Source: Klebsiella sp. BIGb0138 (GTDB lineage Bacteria; Pseudomonadota; Gammaproteobacteria; Enterobacterales; Enterobacteriaceae). From it: DNA of 64,000 nt. Location of the stretch: the NCBI RefSeq assembly GCF_004342285.1, contig NZ_SMCV01000001.1, positions 248,001 through 312,000 on the forward strand, given 5' to 3'. Below the pieces are notes generated by a model. That model ran no database searches. It was not told the DNA's origin and worked only from the letters and a program-made list of their open reading frames with translations. Positions 41,694-51,020 of this stretch are shown here, in pieces; the stretch's first letter is position 1, and the number at the start of each line of letters is the position of its first letter. Both the position numbers and the translations under genes were made by a program.

Positions 41694-42196
41694 TTTAATC
41701 TCCTTAGCACTACCGGCGCCGCGTGCTCCTCAGTCAACTTCCGCAGCTGCTTGCGGGCTCTGGATAGGCGCGACATCACCGTTCCGGGAGGGATATTGAG
41801 CGCCTCGGCGGCATCCCGGTAGCTCATCTCCTCCACGCTGACCAACAGGAGCAACGCCCGGCTCTCCGCGGGTAAATGCGCAAACAGCGCCAGCATTTCA
41901 TCAGCCATCACGCTGTTTTCACCGGTGATCTCCGTTTTATCTTCCCCCTGAAAAAACGTCAGCAGCTTTTGCCAGCGCTTGCGCCTTCGCTCTCCGTCAA
42001 CAAACTGGTGCCAGAGAATCGAGAACAGCCAGGTGCGCAGATGCCGCACCTCATCCCTGTGAGCCGGGCCATCCAGCGCTTTGATCAGCGTATTCTGCAC
42101 CAGATCCTCCGCGGCCATGACGTCCCGCGTCAACCATAGCGCAAAGCGCTGCAAATGCGGGAGCAGTTCGCGAATATCATCATCGCTAAGCAGCAT
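41690..42196 (-). CDS. ECF-type RNA polymerase sigma factor
   Basis: A 168-residue group IV sigma factor. Region 2 (10-75: LQRFALWLTRDVMAAEDLVQ, RTWLFSILWHQFVD) and region 4 (about 105-155: LLLLVSVEEMSYRDAAEALN, GTVMSRLSRARKQL) are both complete. Its operon order of catalase, b561, sigma and anti-sigma is, from memory, the context of group ECF26. A GGAAT-n16-CGTC element before the operon looks like its own promoter. Confidence 0.92.
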   Translation of the reverse strand: MLLSDDDIRELLPHLQRFALWLTRDVMAAEDLVQNTLIKALDGPAHRDEVRHLRTWLFSILWHQFVDGERRRKRWQKLLTFFQGEDKTEITGENSVMADEMLALFAHLPAESRALLLLVSVEEMSYRDAAEALNIPPGTVMSRLSRARKQLRKLTEEHAAPVVLRRLK

Positions 42197-42199
42197 CGT

Positions 42200-42751
42200 T
42201 CACCCTCCCGGGCGCCGACGAACGCCGCTCATGCTGCTGAATACCCCGTCACGCAGGATCAATCCATGTAGCAGCGCCGCCGCGACATGCGCCAGCACAA
42301 CGGCGAACAAAGCAAACGCCAGCAGGGTGTGTAAAGGACGCAAAATGACGTACAGATCGATATTCACCGGCAGCAATGCGGGTAACACGACCCCACTCCA
42401 CAGCGTGACGGGATAGCCGGCGGCGGAAAGCATCGCCCAGCCGACCAGCGGTTGGGCAACCATCAATAGATAAAGCGCCAGGTGGGAAAGATAGGCCATC
42501 CTTTTTTGCCAGTGGGGCAAAGTGCCCGGCAACGCCGGCGCGCCATAGCGCCAGCGGAGAAAAATACGCAGCAGCACCAATACGCCGATGGCGGCGCCAA
42601 GGGGTTTATGCACGGCAAGTAATAGCGAGTGGCTGGATGACACCGTTGAGACCATCGCCACGCCAATAAACAACATCGCCAGTATCGCCAGCGCCATCAG
42701 CCAGTGAACAAGGCGCAGCAGCGGATGAAAGGTCGTCGCCTGAGTTTTCAT
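42200..42751 (-). CDS. Cytochrome b561 family protein (copy 2)
   Basis: A 183-residue four-helix haem membrane protein closely similar to 10044-10583 (HPLLRLVHWLMALAILAMLF, AVHKPLGAAIG, LRPLHTLLAFALF). Overlaps the catalase-like stop by four bases and precedes the sigma gene by three. Expected to exchange electrons between quinones and the periplasmic catalase-like protein. Confidence 0.88.
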   Translation of the reverse strand: MKTQATTFHPLLRLVHWLMALAILAMLFIGVAMVSTVSSSHSLLLAVHKPLGAAIGVLVLLRIFLRWRYGAPALPGTLPHWQKRMAYLSHLALYLLMVAQPLVGWAMLSAAGYPVTLWSGVVLPALLPVNIDLYVILRPLHTLLAFALFAVVLAHVAAALLHGLILRDGVFSSMSGVRRRPGG

Positions 42752-43806
42752 GAACGCTTCTCCTGACCCTGACGGGCTTCTTCGGTCGTACGCAGATTAA
42801 ACGATTTGGCATAAGCCGCAGAGCGGGCGTTGAGCAACGGATCGTCGGAACCGGCAATCCCGTCCGGTAGGATCAGCGGGTCGTAATTAATATTGTTACA
42901 CGCGCCCCCCTGCTGATCTTCAGCCTGGTGAATCACCACGGTCCCCGCCACCAGCGAGGGATTCTCCTGCGGCCAGGCTTTCGTCGCATCGTTTATCGGG
43001 TCTCCCGGCTGAGCGACGGTAATCAGCAGATCCCAGGATAACGGTCCCGCGGCCAGACGGGTTTTCAGATCGCTGGCAAGATAGTTTTTATCCTCTTTGT
43101 CCTGCGCTGAAACAGGCTGCCACGGGGAGTGCGGCACCAGGCTCCAGCGCACAAAGTGGCTTTGATTCTGCGCATCAATAAAGCGGAACGCATTTAAGCT
43201 ATTGTATCGCTCCTGCGCCCAGCTGGCGGCCAGGACATGCGTTTTAGCCCACTGGAAGAAGGGTTTCGCTTCCGGGTGCGCCTGCATAAAGTGCTGCATT
43301 TTCTGTGGATCGGGTTTTCCGTTCGCCGCCTGCGGGCGGGTAGCGATTTGTTGGTCATAAAATCCCTGCGGGGTGGAGACGCTAAAGAAAGGCAGCGCAT
43401 TCATACCGCTGCGCCACTGCTCGCCATCCGGCAGGTGGAACGCCAGGGCGAAACTTCTCACCGGCACGGCGTAATCCGGCGCGCCCGGGTTACCACCAGC
43501 GATCGCCAGCCGGCCGGTCACCGGCACGTTTCCCGGGCGAAAGACGACCGCTCGCGAAAGCGTTGCGGCCTTGCCGTTGGAGATAAACTCGCCGCTCACA
43601 CAAACGCCTTTGGCATGATTGCGGCGAAAACCGGGATGCACGCCGCCATTTTTTTCCAGCACCTCGATGAGCGTATTCGCCGAGAGCCGGTTCGGCGTCA
43701 GCCAGCCTCCGGCCCAGACAAAGAGCAGCAGCAGGGCCGCAGGTATGGCGCCGACGAGCAGCAACAGGAGAGTTTTATGAGCAAAAACGCGGTCGGGTGT
43801 TTTCAT
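42748..43806 (-). CDS. Catalase-family peroxidase (SrpA-like, copy 2)
   Basis: A 352-residue membrane-anchored catalase-superfamily protein, paralogue of 10580-11635 across its length (shared GGWLTP, HPGFRRNHAKGVC, IAGGNPGAPDYAVPVRS, RYNSLNAFRFID). N-terminal anchor at about 12-31. First gene of the ECF operon, preceded by an ECF-type promoter 34 bases upstream, whereas the other copy has a TetR-type site. Confidence 0.88.
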   Translation of the reverse strand: MKTPDRVFAHKTLLLLLVGAIPAALLLLFVWAGGWLTPNRLSANTLIEVLEKNGGVHPGFRRNHAKGVCVSGEFISNGKAATLSRAVVFRPGNVPVTGRLAIAGGNPGAPDYAVPVRSFALAFHLPDGEQWRSGMNALPFFSVSTPQGFYDQQIATRPQAANGKPDPQKMQHFMQAHPEAKPFFQWAKTHVLAASWAQERYNSLNAFRFIDAQNQSHFVRWSLVPHSPWQPVSAQDKEDKNYLASDLKTRLAAGPLSWDLLITVAQPGDPINDATKAWPQENPSLVAGTVVIHQAEDQQGGACNNINYDPLILPDGIAGSDDPLLNARSAAYAKSFNLRTTEEARQGQEKRS

Positions 43807-43839
43807 CTTAGAAGCTCGGTCACGATAGAGTCTCCATAA

Positions 43840-43864
43840 GACGAACGGGGAACGGGTTTATTCC
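43840..43864 (-). promoter_or_regulatory. ECF-type promoter
   Basis: On the minus strand GGAAT (43864-43860) and CGTC (43843-43840) are 16 bases apart, a classical ECF -35/-10 pair, placed to give a short leader before the catalase-like gene at 43806. Confidence 0.6.
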
Positions 43865-43922
43865 CCCGGGACGCAATTTTTTTATCCCGGCATCTCGCCC
43901 CCTGCCACGCCGCCGCGCTCCG

Positions 43923-44792
43923 CTATGCCGTTTGCGCCATCGCCATAAACTTTTTAATGACCGGCGCACGTTCGCGTTTGCGATACAGCAGCCAGATTGC
44001 CGAGGGAATATCCGGTGCGGCGATCTCCCGATAGACCACTTCGCACAGAGAGATTGCCTGGCTGAGGATCACCGGCACCACCGCCACGCCGTTGCCGAGC
44101 GCCACGTTGGCCAGCACTTCCGTCAGGCTGCCCGCCCGCAGGGTGTTGTTCAGCATAAATCCGCCGCGGCGCGCCACCTCCCGGGTACCGGAGACCTGCT
44201 CGGGTAAAATAAAGGTTTCTGCGCTCAGGTCGGCAGGGTCAACGCTGGCTTCACCTGTCGTCAGCGGATGGGTCGCCGGCAGAGCCAGGCAAAAACGGTC
44301 CTGCTGTATATTAATATGGGCCACCTCGGCGGGTAGCGCGACCGGCGCACGCACCAGCGCCACATCAATTTTTCCCTCGACCAGCGCGGAAGCCATACCG
44401 TCCATCGCCATTTCATGAGCCTGGACAAAGACATCGGGATGACGCTGTCGAAAATGAGCGACCTTCTGACTCAGGCTACCCGACATCAGCGCCGACGCGA
44501 CGTAACCGACGCGGATATAACCCCGTTCGCCGCGCGCGGCGCTAAGCGTTCGCTCCCGGGCCTGGTTGGCATGGGCCAGCGTCATCTGAGCCTCTTCAAG
44601 GAGCACCTCACCAGCCTGGGTCAGCTGGACGCGTCTTTTGCTGCGTACAAACAGCGGCGCGCCGAGCTCTCGCTCCAGCTGGCTTATCTGCACCGAAAGC
44701 GTCGGCACCGCAATATTCAGTGACTCCGCCGCCGCGCCAAAATGCAGCGTATTAGCCACTTCGACAAAATAACGCAGATGACGAAGCTCCAT
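43923..44792 (-). CDS. LysR-family transcriptional regulator
   Basis: A 289-residue LysR regulator. HTH at 2-60 (LRHLRYFVEVANTLHFGAAAE; LSVQISQLERELGAPLF), effector domain from about 90. GGAGAGAAT precedes the ATG. It is divergent from the MFS exporter at 44909 and a perfect 23-bp palindrome lies 11 bases upstream of its start, so it likely controls both itself and the exporter. Similar to BenM/CatM-type regulators in the N-terminal half. Confidence 0.9.
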   Translation of the reverse strand: MELRHLRYFVEVANTLHFGAAAESLNIAVPTLSVQISQLERELGAPLFVRSKRRVQLTQAGEVLLEEAQMTLAHANQARERTLSAARGERGYIRVGYVASALMSGSLSQKVAHFRQRHPDVFVQAHEMAMDGMASALVEGKIDVALVRAPVALPAEVAHINIQQDRFCLALPATHPLTTGEASVDPADLSAETFILPEQVSGTREVARRGGFMLNNTLRAGSLTEVLANVALGNGVAVVPVILSQAISLCEVVYREIAAPDIPSAIWLLYRKRERAPVIKKFMAMAQTA

Positions 44793-44803
44793 ATTCTCTC
44801 CAG

Positions 44804-44826
44804 ATTATTAGGTATTACCTAATAAT
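44804..44826. promoter_or_regulatory. 23-bp perfect palindrome, LysR operator
   Basis: Two perfect 11-bp arms (first arm ATTATTAGGTA) flank a single central T. It sits between the divergent LysR and MFS genes, next to the LysR start. A strong candidate operator for both. Confidence 0.7.
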
Positions 44827-44908
44827 AATCCCATTCTGTGAAATTGATACTGCGGGCGGCGCGGGCGATCCTGAGAGCCTTCATTCCCCTCTCATTTCAG
44901 GAGTCCTG

Positions 44909-46438
44909 ATGGCCCATCACTCTTCCGTCGAAGCGGTTAAATCGCCGGGTTCGGTTCTGCTGGTCGCCTCGCTCGGCTGCGCCATTACGGTGGTCGATAC
45001 CAATATCGTCGGCGTAGTGCTGCCGACGATCGCCCAGGGGCTCGGCGCCACTTTCTCCGCGATGGAGTGGGTTATCGGCGCCTATGTCCTCTGTTTCTCC
45101 TCGCTCCTGCTGCCCGCCGGTTCGCTGGCGGATCGTTTTGGCCGCCGGAAAGTGCTGTTGTGGGGGATCGCGCTTTTTACCCTGTCATCGCTGGCCTGTG
45201 GAGTCGCGCCAACGGTGAGGTGGCTCAATTTTGCCCGCGCGGCGCAGGGCGTCGGTTCGGCGCTCCTGCTCGCCCCCGCCCTGGCGATTATCGGTCATAC
45301 CTGGCGCCTCCCCGCGGAGCGCAACCGCGCGTGGGCCATCTGGGGAGGGATAATGGGCATCACCATGGTGCTGGCGCCGCTGGCGGGCGGCGTTATCAGC
45401 GCCCTGCTTGGCTGGCGATGGGCCTTTTATATCAATATCCCCATCTGCCTGCTGCTGGCCCTGCTGGTCCTGCGGGTGATTGAGGAATCGCGTCACCCTG
45501 ATGCCGGAAAACTGGATATCCCCGGCATCGTGCTATTTATCGCCGCGATGTTTATGCTTACCTGGGCCTTCATTCTCGCCCCGGAACGCGGCCTGCTCAG
45601 CCCTGAAACGCTGCTGCGCCTCGCCTGCAGCCTGTGCTTTTTTGGCGGTTTTGCCTTCGTCGAAAAACGGCAACGCGCGCCAATGCTGGATCTGCGCCTG
45701 TTTCGTTCCCTGCCCTTTATCGGCGCGGTGCTGGCGATGTTCGCCTACGCCGCCACCACCCAGGTCATGACCTCGCTCTTGCCGCTGCTGTTACAAAATG
45801 TCGAAGGTAAATCAGCGCTCCACGCCGGTATCGGCATGCTCCCTTTCGCCCTCGCGATGCTGGTCTTTCCCGTCGTGGGGCGCTGGTTGGCGCATTACCT
45901 CGCCGCCCGCTGGCTGCTGGCGATCGGGCTGCTGCTGGTGGCGACAGGAAATCTGCTGATCGCCTTCGCCGTCCAGCAGCAGATGAGCGGGCTTGTCGCC
46001 GGCGGGATGATGCTCCTCGGCAGCGGCGGCGGAATGCTGAACGGCGAAACGCAAAAGGCGATTATGGGCACCGTCCCACACCAGCGGGCCGGGATGGCTT
46101 CCGGGATCAGCACCACGGCGCGATTTTCCGGGATCCTGCTCGGGTTCGCCATTCTGTGCGCTATCCTGGCCAGCAGCCTGCGCCACATGCTGAGCGCCTC
46201 CCTGCAGGCAAATCACCTGCCCCTGCATCAGGAGGCGCTAGCCCGGCTGGTTACCGGCGATATCGCGCGGGCGCTGGCGAGCTATCCTCCGCAGCAGGCC
46301 GGGATGCTGCGGGAACTGATGCATAACGCTTACCGCAGCGGCTTTGCGGCGCTGCTGATCGGCGCGGCGCTGTTCGCGTTCTGCTCGGCGCTCTTTGTGA
46401 TGTGGTCAATGAACATGAAGGGGAAAGCCCATGGTTGA
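44909..46438 (+). CDS. MFS transporter, DHA2 family (EmrB/QacA-like)
   Basis: A 509-residue protein with about 14 helices. VVDTNIVGVVLPTIAQGL in helix 1 (motif D1), ADRFGRRKVLLWG (motif A) and GVGSALLLAPALAIIGHTW (motif B region) fit drug:H+ antiporters. AGGAG precedes the start. Its stop overlaps the phosphoesterase gene by eight bases. Substrate unknown; probably a toxic aromatic or lipophilic compound sensed by the divergent LysR. Confidence 0.9.
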   Translation: MAHHSSVEAVKSPGSVLLVASLGCAITVVDTNIVGVVLPTIAQGLGATFSAMEWVIGAYVLCFSSLLLPAGSLADRFGRRKVLLWGIALFTLSSLACGVAPTVRWLNFARAAQGVGSALLLAPALAIIGHTWRLPAERNRAWAIWGGIMGITMVLAPLAGGVISALLGWRWAFYINIPICLLLALLVLRVIEESRHPDAGKLDIPGIVLFIAAMFMLTWAFILAPERGLLSPETLLRLACSLCFFGGFAFVEKRQRAPMLDLRLFRSLPFIGAVLAMFAYAATTQVMTSLLPLLLQNVEGKSALHAGIGMLPFALAMLVFPVVGRWLAHYLAARWLLAIGLLLVATGNLLIAFAVQQQMSGLVAGGMMLLGSGGGMLNGETQKAIMGTVPHQRAGMASGISTTARFSGILLGFAILCAILASSLRHMLSASLQANHLPLHQEALARLVTGDIARALASYPPQQAGMLRELMHNAYRSGFAALLIGAALFAFCSALFVMWSMNMKGKAHG

Positions 46439-47210
46439 TTTTACCTTCGCCGCGTTCAGCGATGTACATGCCAACCTGCCGGCGCTGAAGGCCGTGCTTG
46501 ATGATATCGGGCAGTACCGTGTCGATGCCCGCTACTGCCTCGGCGATCTGGTGGATTTTGCCCCGTGGCCCAATGAGACCATTGCGCTCCTGCGCCAGCA
46601 GAATATCCCGGTGGTACTCGGTAACCATGACCGCCGCGTCGCCTGCAACGAACCGCTGAAGCCGCTCCCCTGGCATAGCGCGGCCGAGCGTGAGGCTCGC
46701 CGTCTGGCCGTCAGACTCAGTAAACGAACGCTAAGCGAAGAGAACCGACGCTGGTTGCAAAACCGCCCCACCTCCCTGCGTCTGAATATTGGCCCGCGCC
46801 ACGCGCCGCTACGGATCCTGTTGGTCCACGCCAGCCCGCGTTCGCTGTCGGAGTATTTGACGGCGGAGGTCAGCGATGCGCAGCTGATGGCATACCGGCA
46901 ACAATATGCTTTTGATGTGCTGATGGCCGGGCATACGCATCGCGCCGGGGTCAGAACCGTGACGTCAGAGCAAGGTCAGTGCATTATCGCCAACCCGGGG
47001 GCGACCGGGCGAATCAAACCCGGTCAGCCGCAGGCAAGCTGGCTTTTAGCCCGCTACCAGCGGGGAACGCTCACCCTGGACGTCAGGAGCGTACGCTACG
47101 ACGTTACCCGCACGGCCCAGGCGATCCGTGAAAGCGCCGTACCCGACTTCTACGCCGATGATTTAATGCGCTACGGCATGCCGGGCACGTTTGCCCTCGG
47201 CGGAGGTTAA
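46431..47210 (+). CDS. Metallophosphoesterase (YfcE/MJ0936 family)
   Basis: A 259-residue calcineurin-like phosphoesterase. Metal motifs SDVHAN (10-15), GDLVDF, GNHDRR, LLVHASPRS and GHTHRAG follow in the standard order. Cytoplasmic. It likely hydrolyses phosphodiesters such as cyclic nucleotides or diadenosine compounds. Overlaps the end of the MFS gene, so it is cotranslated with an exporter, an uncommon pairing. Ends seven bases before the convergent permease gene. Confidence 0.9.
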   Translation: MVDFTFAAFSDVHANLPALKAVLDDIGQYRVDARYCLGDLVDFAPWPNETIALLRQQNIPVVLGNHDRRVACNEPLKPLPWHSAAEREARRLAVRLSKRTLSEENRRWLQNRPTSLRLNIGPRHAPLRILLVHASPRSLSEYLTAEVSDAQLMAYRQQYAFDVLMAGHTHRAGVRTVTSEQGQCIIANPGATGRIKPGQPQASWLLARYQRGTLTLDVRSVRYDVTRTAQAIRESAVPDFYADDLMRYGMPGTFALGGG

Positions 47211-47217
47211 CCGCTAT

Positions 47218-47961
47218 TCAGGCGCTCACCGCCTGAATCAGATATCTGGCCAGCCAGTCCATCAAAAAACCGATCGCACCGATGGTCACAATCACCGCCA
47301 TCAGCGCGGAATAATCCAGCCGGTCGCGGGCATCGAGAATGGCATACCCCAGCCCTGAGCTGACCCCCAGCATTTCACAAGGCACCAGCACAATCCACAG
47401 GATACCGATGGCCAGCCGGACGCCGGTGAGAATGTGGGCGCGCACGCCGGGCAGAATAATATGCCAGAGCGTTTCCCTGCGCGTGGCGCTCAGCGAACGG
47501 GCCAGCAGCAGCCAGCCGGGCGGCAGTTGCCTGACGCCGCTGGCGGTATTAAGCAGAACCGGCCATACCGCGGCAAAGCTGAGCAAGAACCAGATCGGGC
47601 GATCGCCGATCCCCAGCAGCATTACCGCCACAGGCATCCAGGAGAGCGGCGATATCATACGCAGAAACTGCATCGCCGGCATCGCCAGACGCTCGCTTGC
47701 CGGCGAGCAGCCAATCAGCAGACCGAGCGGAATGCCGACCATCAGCGCCAGCCCCAGTCCAACCGCCACTCTCGACAGGCTGATCGCGATATTCCGCGTC
47801 AGCTCCCCCTGGATAAGCATCTCCCCCAGGCTGCGGAAGGCGTTTTCCGGCGCGAACAGCCCGGCCATACCTCCGCCAAAGTGCGCGACCAGCCACCAGA
47901 CCAGCAGCAAGAGCGCAAGGCCGGGCAGCGCCCAGCCAATACGAATGAAAAACAACTTCAT
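47218..47961 (-). CDS. ABC transporter permease (TauC/SsuC type)
   Basis: A 247-residue permease with about six helices. The EAA-like segment RRETLWHIILPGVRAHILTG and SRVAVGLGLALMVGIPLGLL are typical of nitrate/taurine/sulfonate permeases. Overlaps the stop of the binding-protein gene by four bases. Last gene of the minus-strand operon 50987-47218. Confidence 0.9.
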   Translation of the reverse strand: MKLFFIRIGWALPGLALLLLVWWLVAHFGGGMAGLFAPENAFRSLGEMLIQGELTRNIAISLSRVAVGLGLALMVGIPLGLLIGCSPASERLAMPAMQFLRMISPLSWMPVAVMLLGIGDRPIWFLLSFAAVWPVLLNTASGVRQLPPGWLLLARSLSATRRETLWHIILPGVRAHILTGVRLAIGILWIVLVPCEMLGVSSGLGYAILDARDRLDYSALMAVIVTIGAIGFLMDWLARYLIQAVSA

Positions 47962-49148
47962 GGCGCGATCGTTTCCTTGCGGTCAAAAGCCTGGTCGGCC
48001 AGACCAAACGCGGTCATGCCGCCGGCGCGAGCAATACTCTGACGAACAAACTCCGGCTCCACCAGCTCGGCGGCGACCTGCTGTGCGTCCAGCTGTTCGA
48101 GGAAATCGCGGTTCCCCTCCATCACCGTCAGCTTTAGCTGCTCGGTCAGCGAAGCGAAATAGCTGCCGTAAGGCCAGGGCTGGAAATCAATCCGCTGCTG
48201 GTGCCAGTCTTCATGGCGGATCGCGCCGTCCTTTTGCCAGCCGGCCTGCATCGCCGGGGTGGGCAGCAATACCTGACGGAGCACCTCGGCGTCGTGCGGC
48301 GTATAATGATGCTCGTCGCCGCGCCCCAGCAGTTGCGCTGTTTCCGCCCGATGCTGGCGGATCCATAGCTGCGCGTTAACCAGCGCATCGGTCACGCTCT
48401 GGCTCCACGCCGGGCGCGTGGTCAGGTCGCTTTCATGCATCATCACCACGCAGCAGGCATGGTTTTGCCAGACATCGCCGGTAAAGCGCAGGATGCGCCC
48501 GACATGGCGCGCTTCCGCCAACGCGTTAAACGGTTCGGCGACGATAAAGCCCTGAATCTGCCCGGCCGCCAGCGCGGGCACCATATCCGCAGGCGGAAGC
48601 ACCAGCAGACGGACCTGCTTTTTCCCCGGCGTGCCGGTGACCGCCTGCAACCCGGCGCTGCGCAAGATTTGCTGAAGCACCACGTTATGTATTGAATACC
48701 AGAAAGGTACGGCGACGGTTTTCCCTTCCAGCTCTTCCGGACGGCTAATCTGCGGCGCAACGGTCAGCGCCGAGCCGTTGGTATGGTTCCAGGCCACCAC
48801 CTTTGCCGGTAGCTTCGCCTGGAAACGCGCCCAGATAGTGACCGGAGAGAGCATATGGATAACATTCACCCGGCCGGCGATAAACGCCTCTGTCAGCTGT
48901 GACCAGCTGCGAAACATCACCGGACGTTCAGCCTTCACCCCAGCCTTGTCGAACAGGCCCAGCCCGTGCGCCACCAGCAGCGGCGCCGCGTCGGTAATCG
49001 GCAGATAGCCGACTCTGACCGGCGCATCCGGTTCGGCGGCGGCGCGGGCCTGCTGCTGCATAATCAGCGGCAGAGCGGCTCCGGCGCTCAGCAGCGCGCT
49101 CAGTTTCAAAAAGTCGCGGCGCGACACCGCATCACACATCAGGCACAT
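47958..49148 (-). CDS. ABC transporter substrate-binding protein, Tat-exported
   Basis: A 396-residue SsuA/NrtA-like binding protein. The N-terminus has a twin-arginine signal (SRRDFLK followed by a hydrophobic stretch ending at ARA) and an unusual leading CLMCD. The start at 49148 has GGAGAA upstream and overlaps the ATPase 3' end. [20 protein letters not shown] opens the mature protein. Tat export suggests folding with a cofactor or a folded partner. Substrate probably a sulfonate or small aromatic. Confidence 0.85.
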   Translation of the reverse strand: MCLMCDAVSRRDFLKLSALLSAGAALPLIMQQQARAAAEPDAPVRVGYLPITDAAPLLVAHGLGLFDKAGVKAERPVMFRSWSQLTEAFIAGRVNVIHMLSPVTIWARFQAKLPAKVVAWNHTNGSALTVAPQISRPEELEGKTVAVPFWYSIHNVVLQQILRSAGLQAVTGTPGKKQVRLLVLPPADMVPALAAGQIQGFIVAEPFNALAEARHVGRILRFTGDVWQNHACCVVMMHESDLTTRPAWSQSVTDALVNAQLWIRQHRAETAQLLGRGDEHHYTPHDAEVLRQVLLPTPAMQAGWQKDGAIRHEDWHQQRIDFQPWPYGSYFASLTEQLKLTVMEGNRDFLEQLDAQQVAAELVEPEFVRQSIARAGGMTAFGLADQAFDRKETIAP

Positions 49149-49932
49149 AGCGTTTCTCCGCATCGGTATCAGAGCGCACATCGCGCAGTTTTTTCAAAAT
49201 ATCCAGGCGCAGGGCGGCCAGCGCCTCCAGGGCATTATCGCGTGGCTGGGGAATGTGCGGGCGCCATTCGCCCATCAGCCGCCCCGGGCTGCCGCCCAGT
49301 AAAACGACCCGGTCGGCCACCAGCAGCGCCTCATCAATGTCATGGGTAATCAGCAGCGCCGACATCCGGTGTTGATTGAGCACGGCGATTAACAGCCGCT
49401 GCATATCATGACGGGTGACTTCATCCAGCGCGCTGAACGGTTCGTCAAGCAGCATCACCTTCGGTAGCCGAGCCAGACACCGGGCTAACGCCACGCGTTG
49501 CGCCATTCCGCCGGAAAGCTGGGCCGGCAACTTGTTGCGATGTTCGCTCAGGCCAACTGCTGCAATCGCGTGCCGCACGCGTTCCCGACGTTCCTGCGCG
49601 TCAAGACGCGGCTGATGGCGAAAATCCAGACCAAAAGCGACGTTTTGTTCCAGAGTACGCCAGGGCAACAGCGTGGCGTCCTGGAAAGCCACCGAAAGAT
49701 GGGGGTGCGGGCCGTTCAGCGGCAGGCCGAGGTAACTCACCTGGCCGGCCAGCGGCGTTTCCAGCCCGGCCAGGATCCGCAGCAGGCTGGATTTCCCGAC
49801 GCCGCTGGCCCCCACCACGGCGACAATTTCATTTTCCGCCAGTGAAAAGCTGAAATCCTGCAGCAAGCGGGTCGTCATCTGCCGGCGGCGATACCCCACC
49901 TCAAGGTGGCTGGCATGTAGCAAAACGCTCAT
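49132..49932 (-). CDS. ABC transporter ATP-binding protein (TauB/SsuB type)
   Basis: A 266-residue ATPase. Walker [25 protein letters not shown] signature and Walker [16 protein letters not shown] are complete. The start at 49932 overlaps the flavoprotein stop as ATGA. Its 3' end overlaps the start of the binding-protein gene by 17 bases, indicating tight coupling. Confidence 0.9.
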   Translation of the reverse strand: MSVLLHASHLEVGYRRRQMTTRLLQDFSFSLAENEIVAVVGASGVGKSSLLRILAGLETPLAGQVSYLGLPLNGPHPHLSVAFQDATLLPWRTLEQNVAFGLDFRHQPRLDAQERRERVRHAIAAVGLSEHRNKLPAQLSGGMAQRVALARCLARLPKVMLLDEPFSALDEVTRHDMQRLLIAVLNQHRMSALLITHDIDEALLVADRVVLLGGSPGRLMGEWRPHIPQPRDNALEALAALRLDILKKLRDVRSDTDAEKRYVPDV

Positions 49933-50987
49933 GACGGCTGCCTTGCCAGCTGCTGTTTTAGTTGAACAACGCTGGGCGTGACCAGCGGCAGGAAGGCGCA
50001 TTCGCGCCAGCGGCGCGCAATCTGATCGCCCTGCGGCGACAGGTAGGCCCGGCCTCCCGCCAGCATTAATTCCAGCTGCATGACGCTCATCGCCAGTTCG
50101 ACCAGTTCGATGCGCAGCCGGAACAGTTCACCAGGCTGCTGCACAAACCGCTGGCATGCCACGCCGCCGCAGAGGCCGGAGCGGATCTGGTGATAGCGCT
50201 GGGTCAGCGCCTGCCATTCGCCGCGCAGCACATGGCCGTCGCTTAATCTGTCGCGGCACTCGTCAAGGATGCGTTCGCTCAATCCCAGCGCCATACCGCA
50301 CTGCAAACCGAGAAAACGCGGGCGCACGGCGGGCAAGAACGTCCGGGCGACAGGATGAATCACGCACTCTTTCTCCAGCACGACATCGTTGAAACGCAGC
50401 GCCGCCGTGGCGCTGCCCTGCATCGCCATCAGGGCAAGATCGTCGGAGCGCGCCACGCCAGCGAGCCCGGAGCCGATACTGGCGATAAACGGCTCGCCGC
50501 CCGTCTCAGGCAGAACCACCGTCACCGCCTGGAAACCGCTGGTTTGTAAATTGGTGACCCAGTACAGCTGCCCGGAAACCCGCCAGCCGCCCGCCTTGTC
50601 AGGAACGCCGCCGACCTGAAGCTCTTCCAGTCCGCAAAGGAATTTCATCGCGTTGGATAAGCCGGTCGCCCCCGCCAGCCGGCCGGCCAGCAGTTCGGGT
50701 AATAGCCGCGCGCATAACGCGCTCTGCGGCGCCTGCGTCAGAATGTCGATATAGGTACGATGTCCCCAGAACATAAACGCCGCCGTCAGCGAATGGCGGG
50801 CCACCGCGCTGATGGCGTCGATCGCGTCCAGCAGCGTACCGCCGCTGCCGCCGACCGCTTCCGGTACCCCGATGCGAAATAAGTCCGCCTCGGCCAGCTT
50901 TTGCAATAGCGTATGGCTGAGCTCGCCGGAGCGATCCAGCTCCACAGCCCGGTCGTCAAGCCACTCGCGTAATGGGTGATGTAGCAT
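49929..50987 (-). CDS. Acyl-CoA dehydrogenase-like flavoprotein (SfnB/DszC-type monooxygenase)
   Basis: A 352-residue protein with the acyl-CoA dehydrogenase fold: helical N-terminus ([21 protein letters not shown]), flavin region near 110 ([11 protein letters not shown]), beta domain ([16 protein letters not shown]) and helical C-terminus. The absence of the usual catalytic glutamate region and its position beside a sulfonate-type ABC importer suggest an SfnB/DszC-like FMNH2-dependent monooxygenase for organosulfur compounds rather than fatty acid oxidation. AAGGAG precedes the ATG at 50987. Confidence 0.8.
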   Translation of the reverse strand: MLHHPLREWLDDRAVELDRSGELSHTLLQKLAEADLFRIGVPEAVGGSGGTLLDAIDAISAVARHSLTAAFMFWGHRTYIDILTQAPQSALCARLLPELLAGRLAGATGLSNAMKFLCGLEELQVGGVPDKAGGWRVSGQLYWVTNLQTSGFQAVTVVLPETGGEPFIASIGSGLAGVARSDDLALMAMQGSATAALRFNDVVLEKECVIHPVARTFLPAVRPRFLGLQCGMALGLSERILDECRDRLSDGHVLRGEWQALTQRYHQIRSGLCGGVACQRFVQQPGELFRLRIELVELAMSVMQLELMLAGGRAYLSPQGDQIARRWRECAFLPLVTPSVVQLKQQLARQPS

Positions 50988-51020
50988 TCGCACTCTCCTT
51001 CAGCAGACGATACGCCAGGT

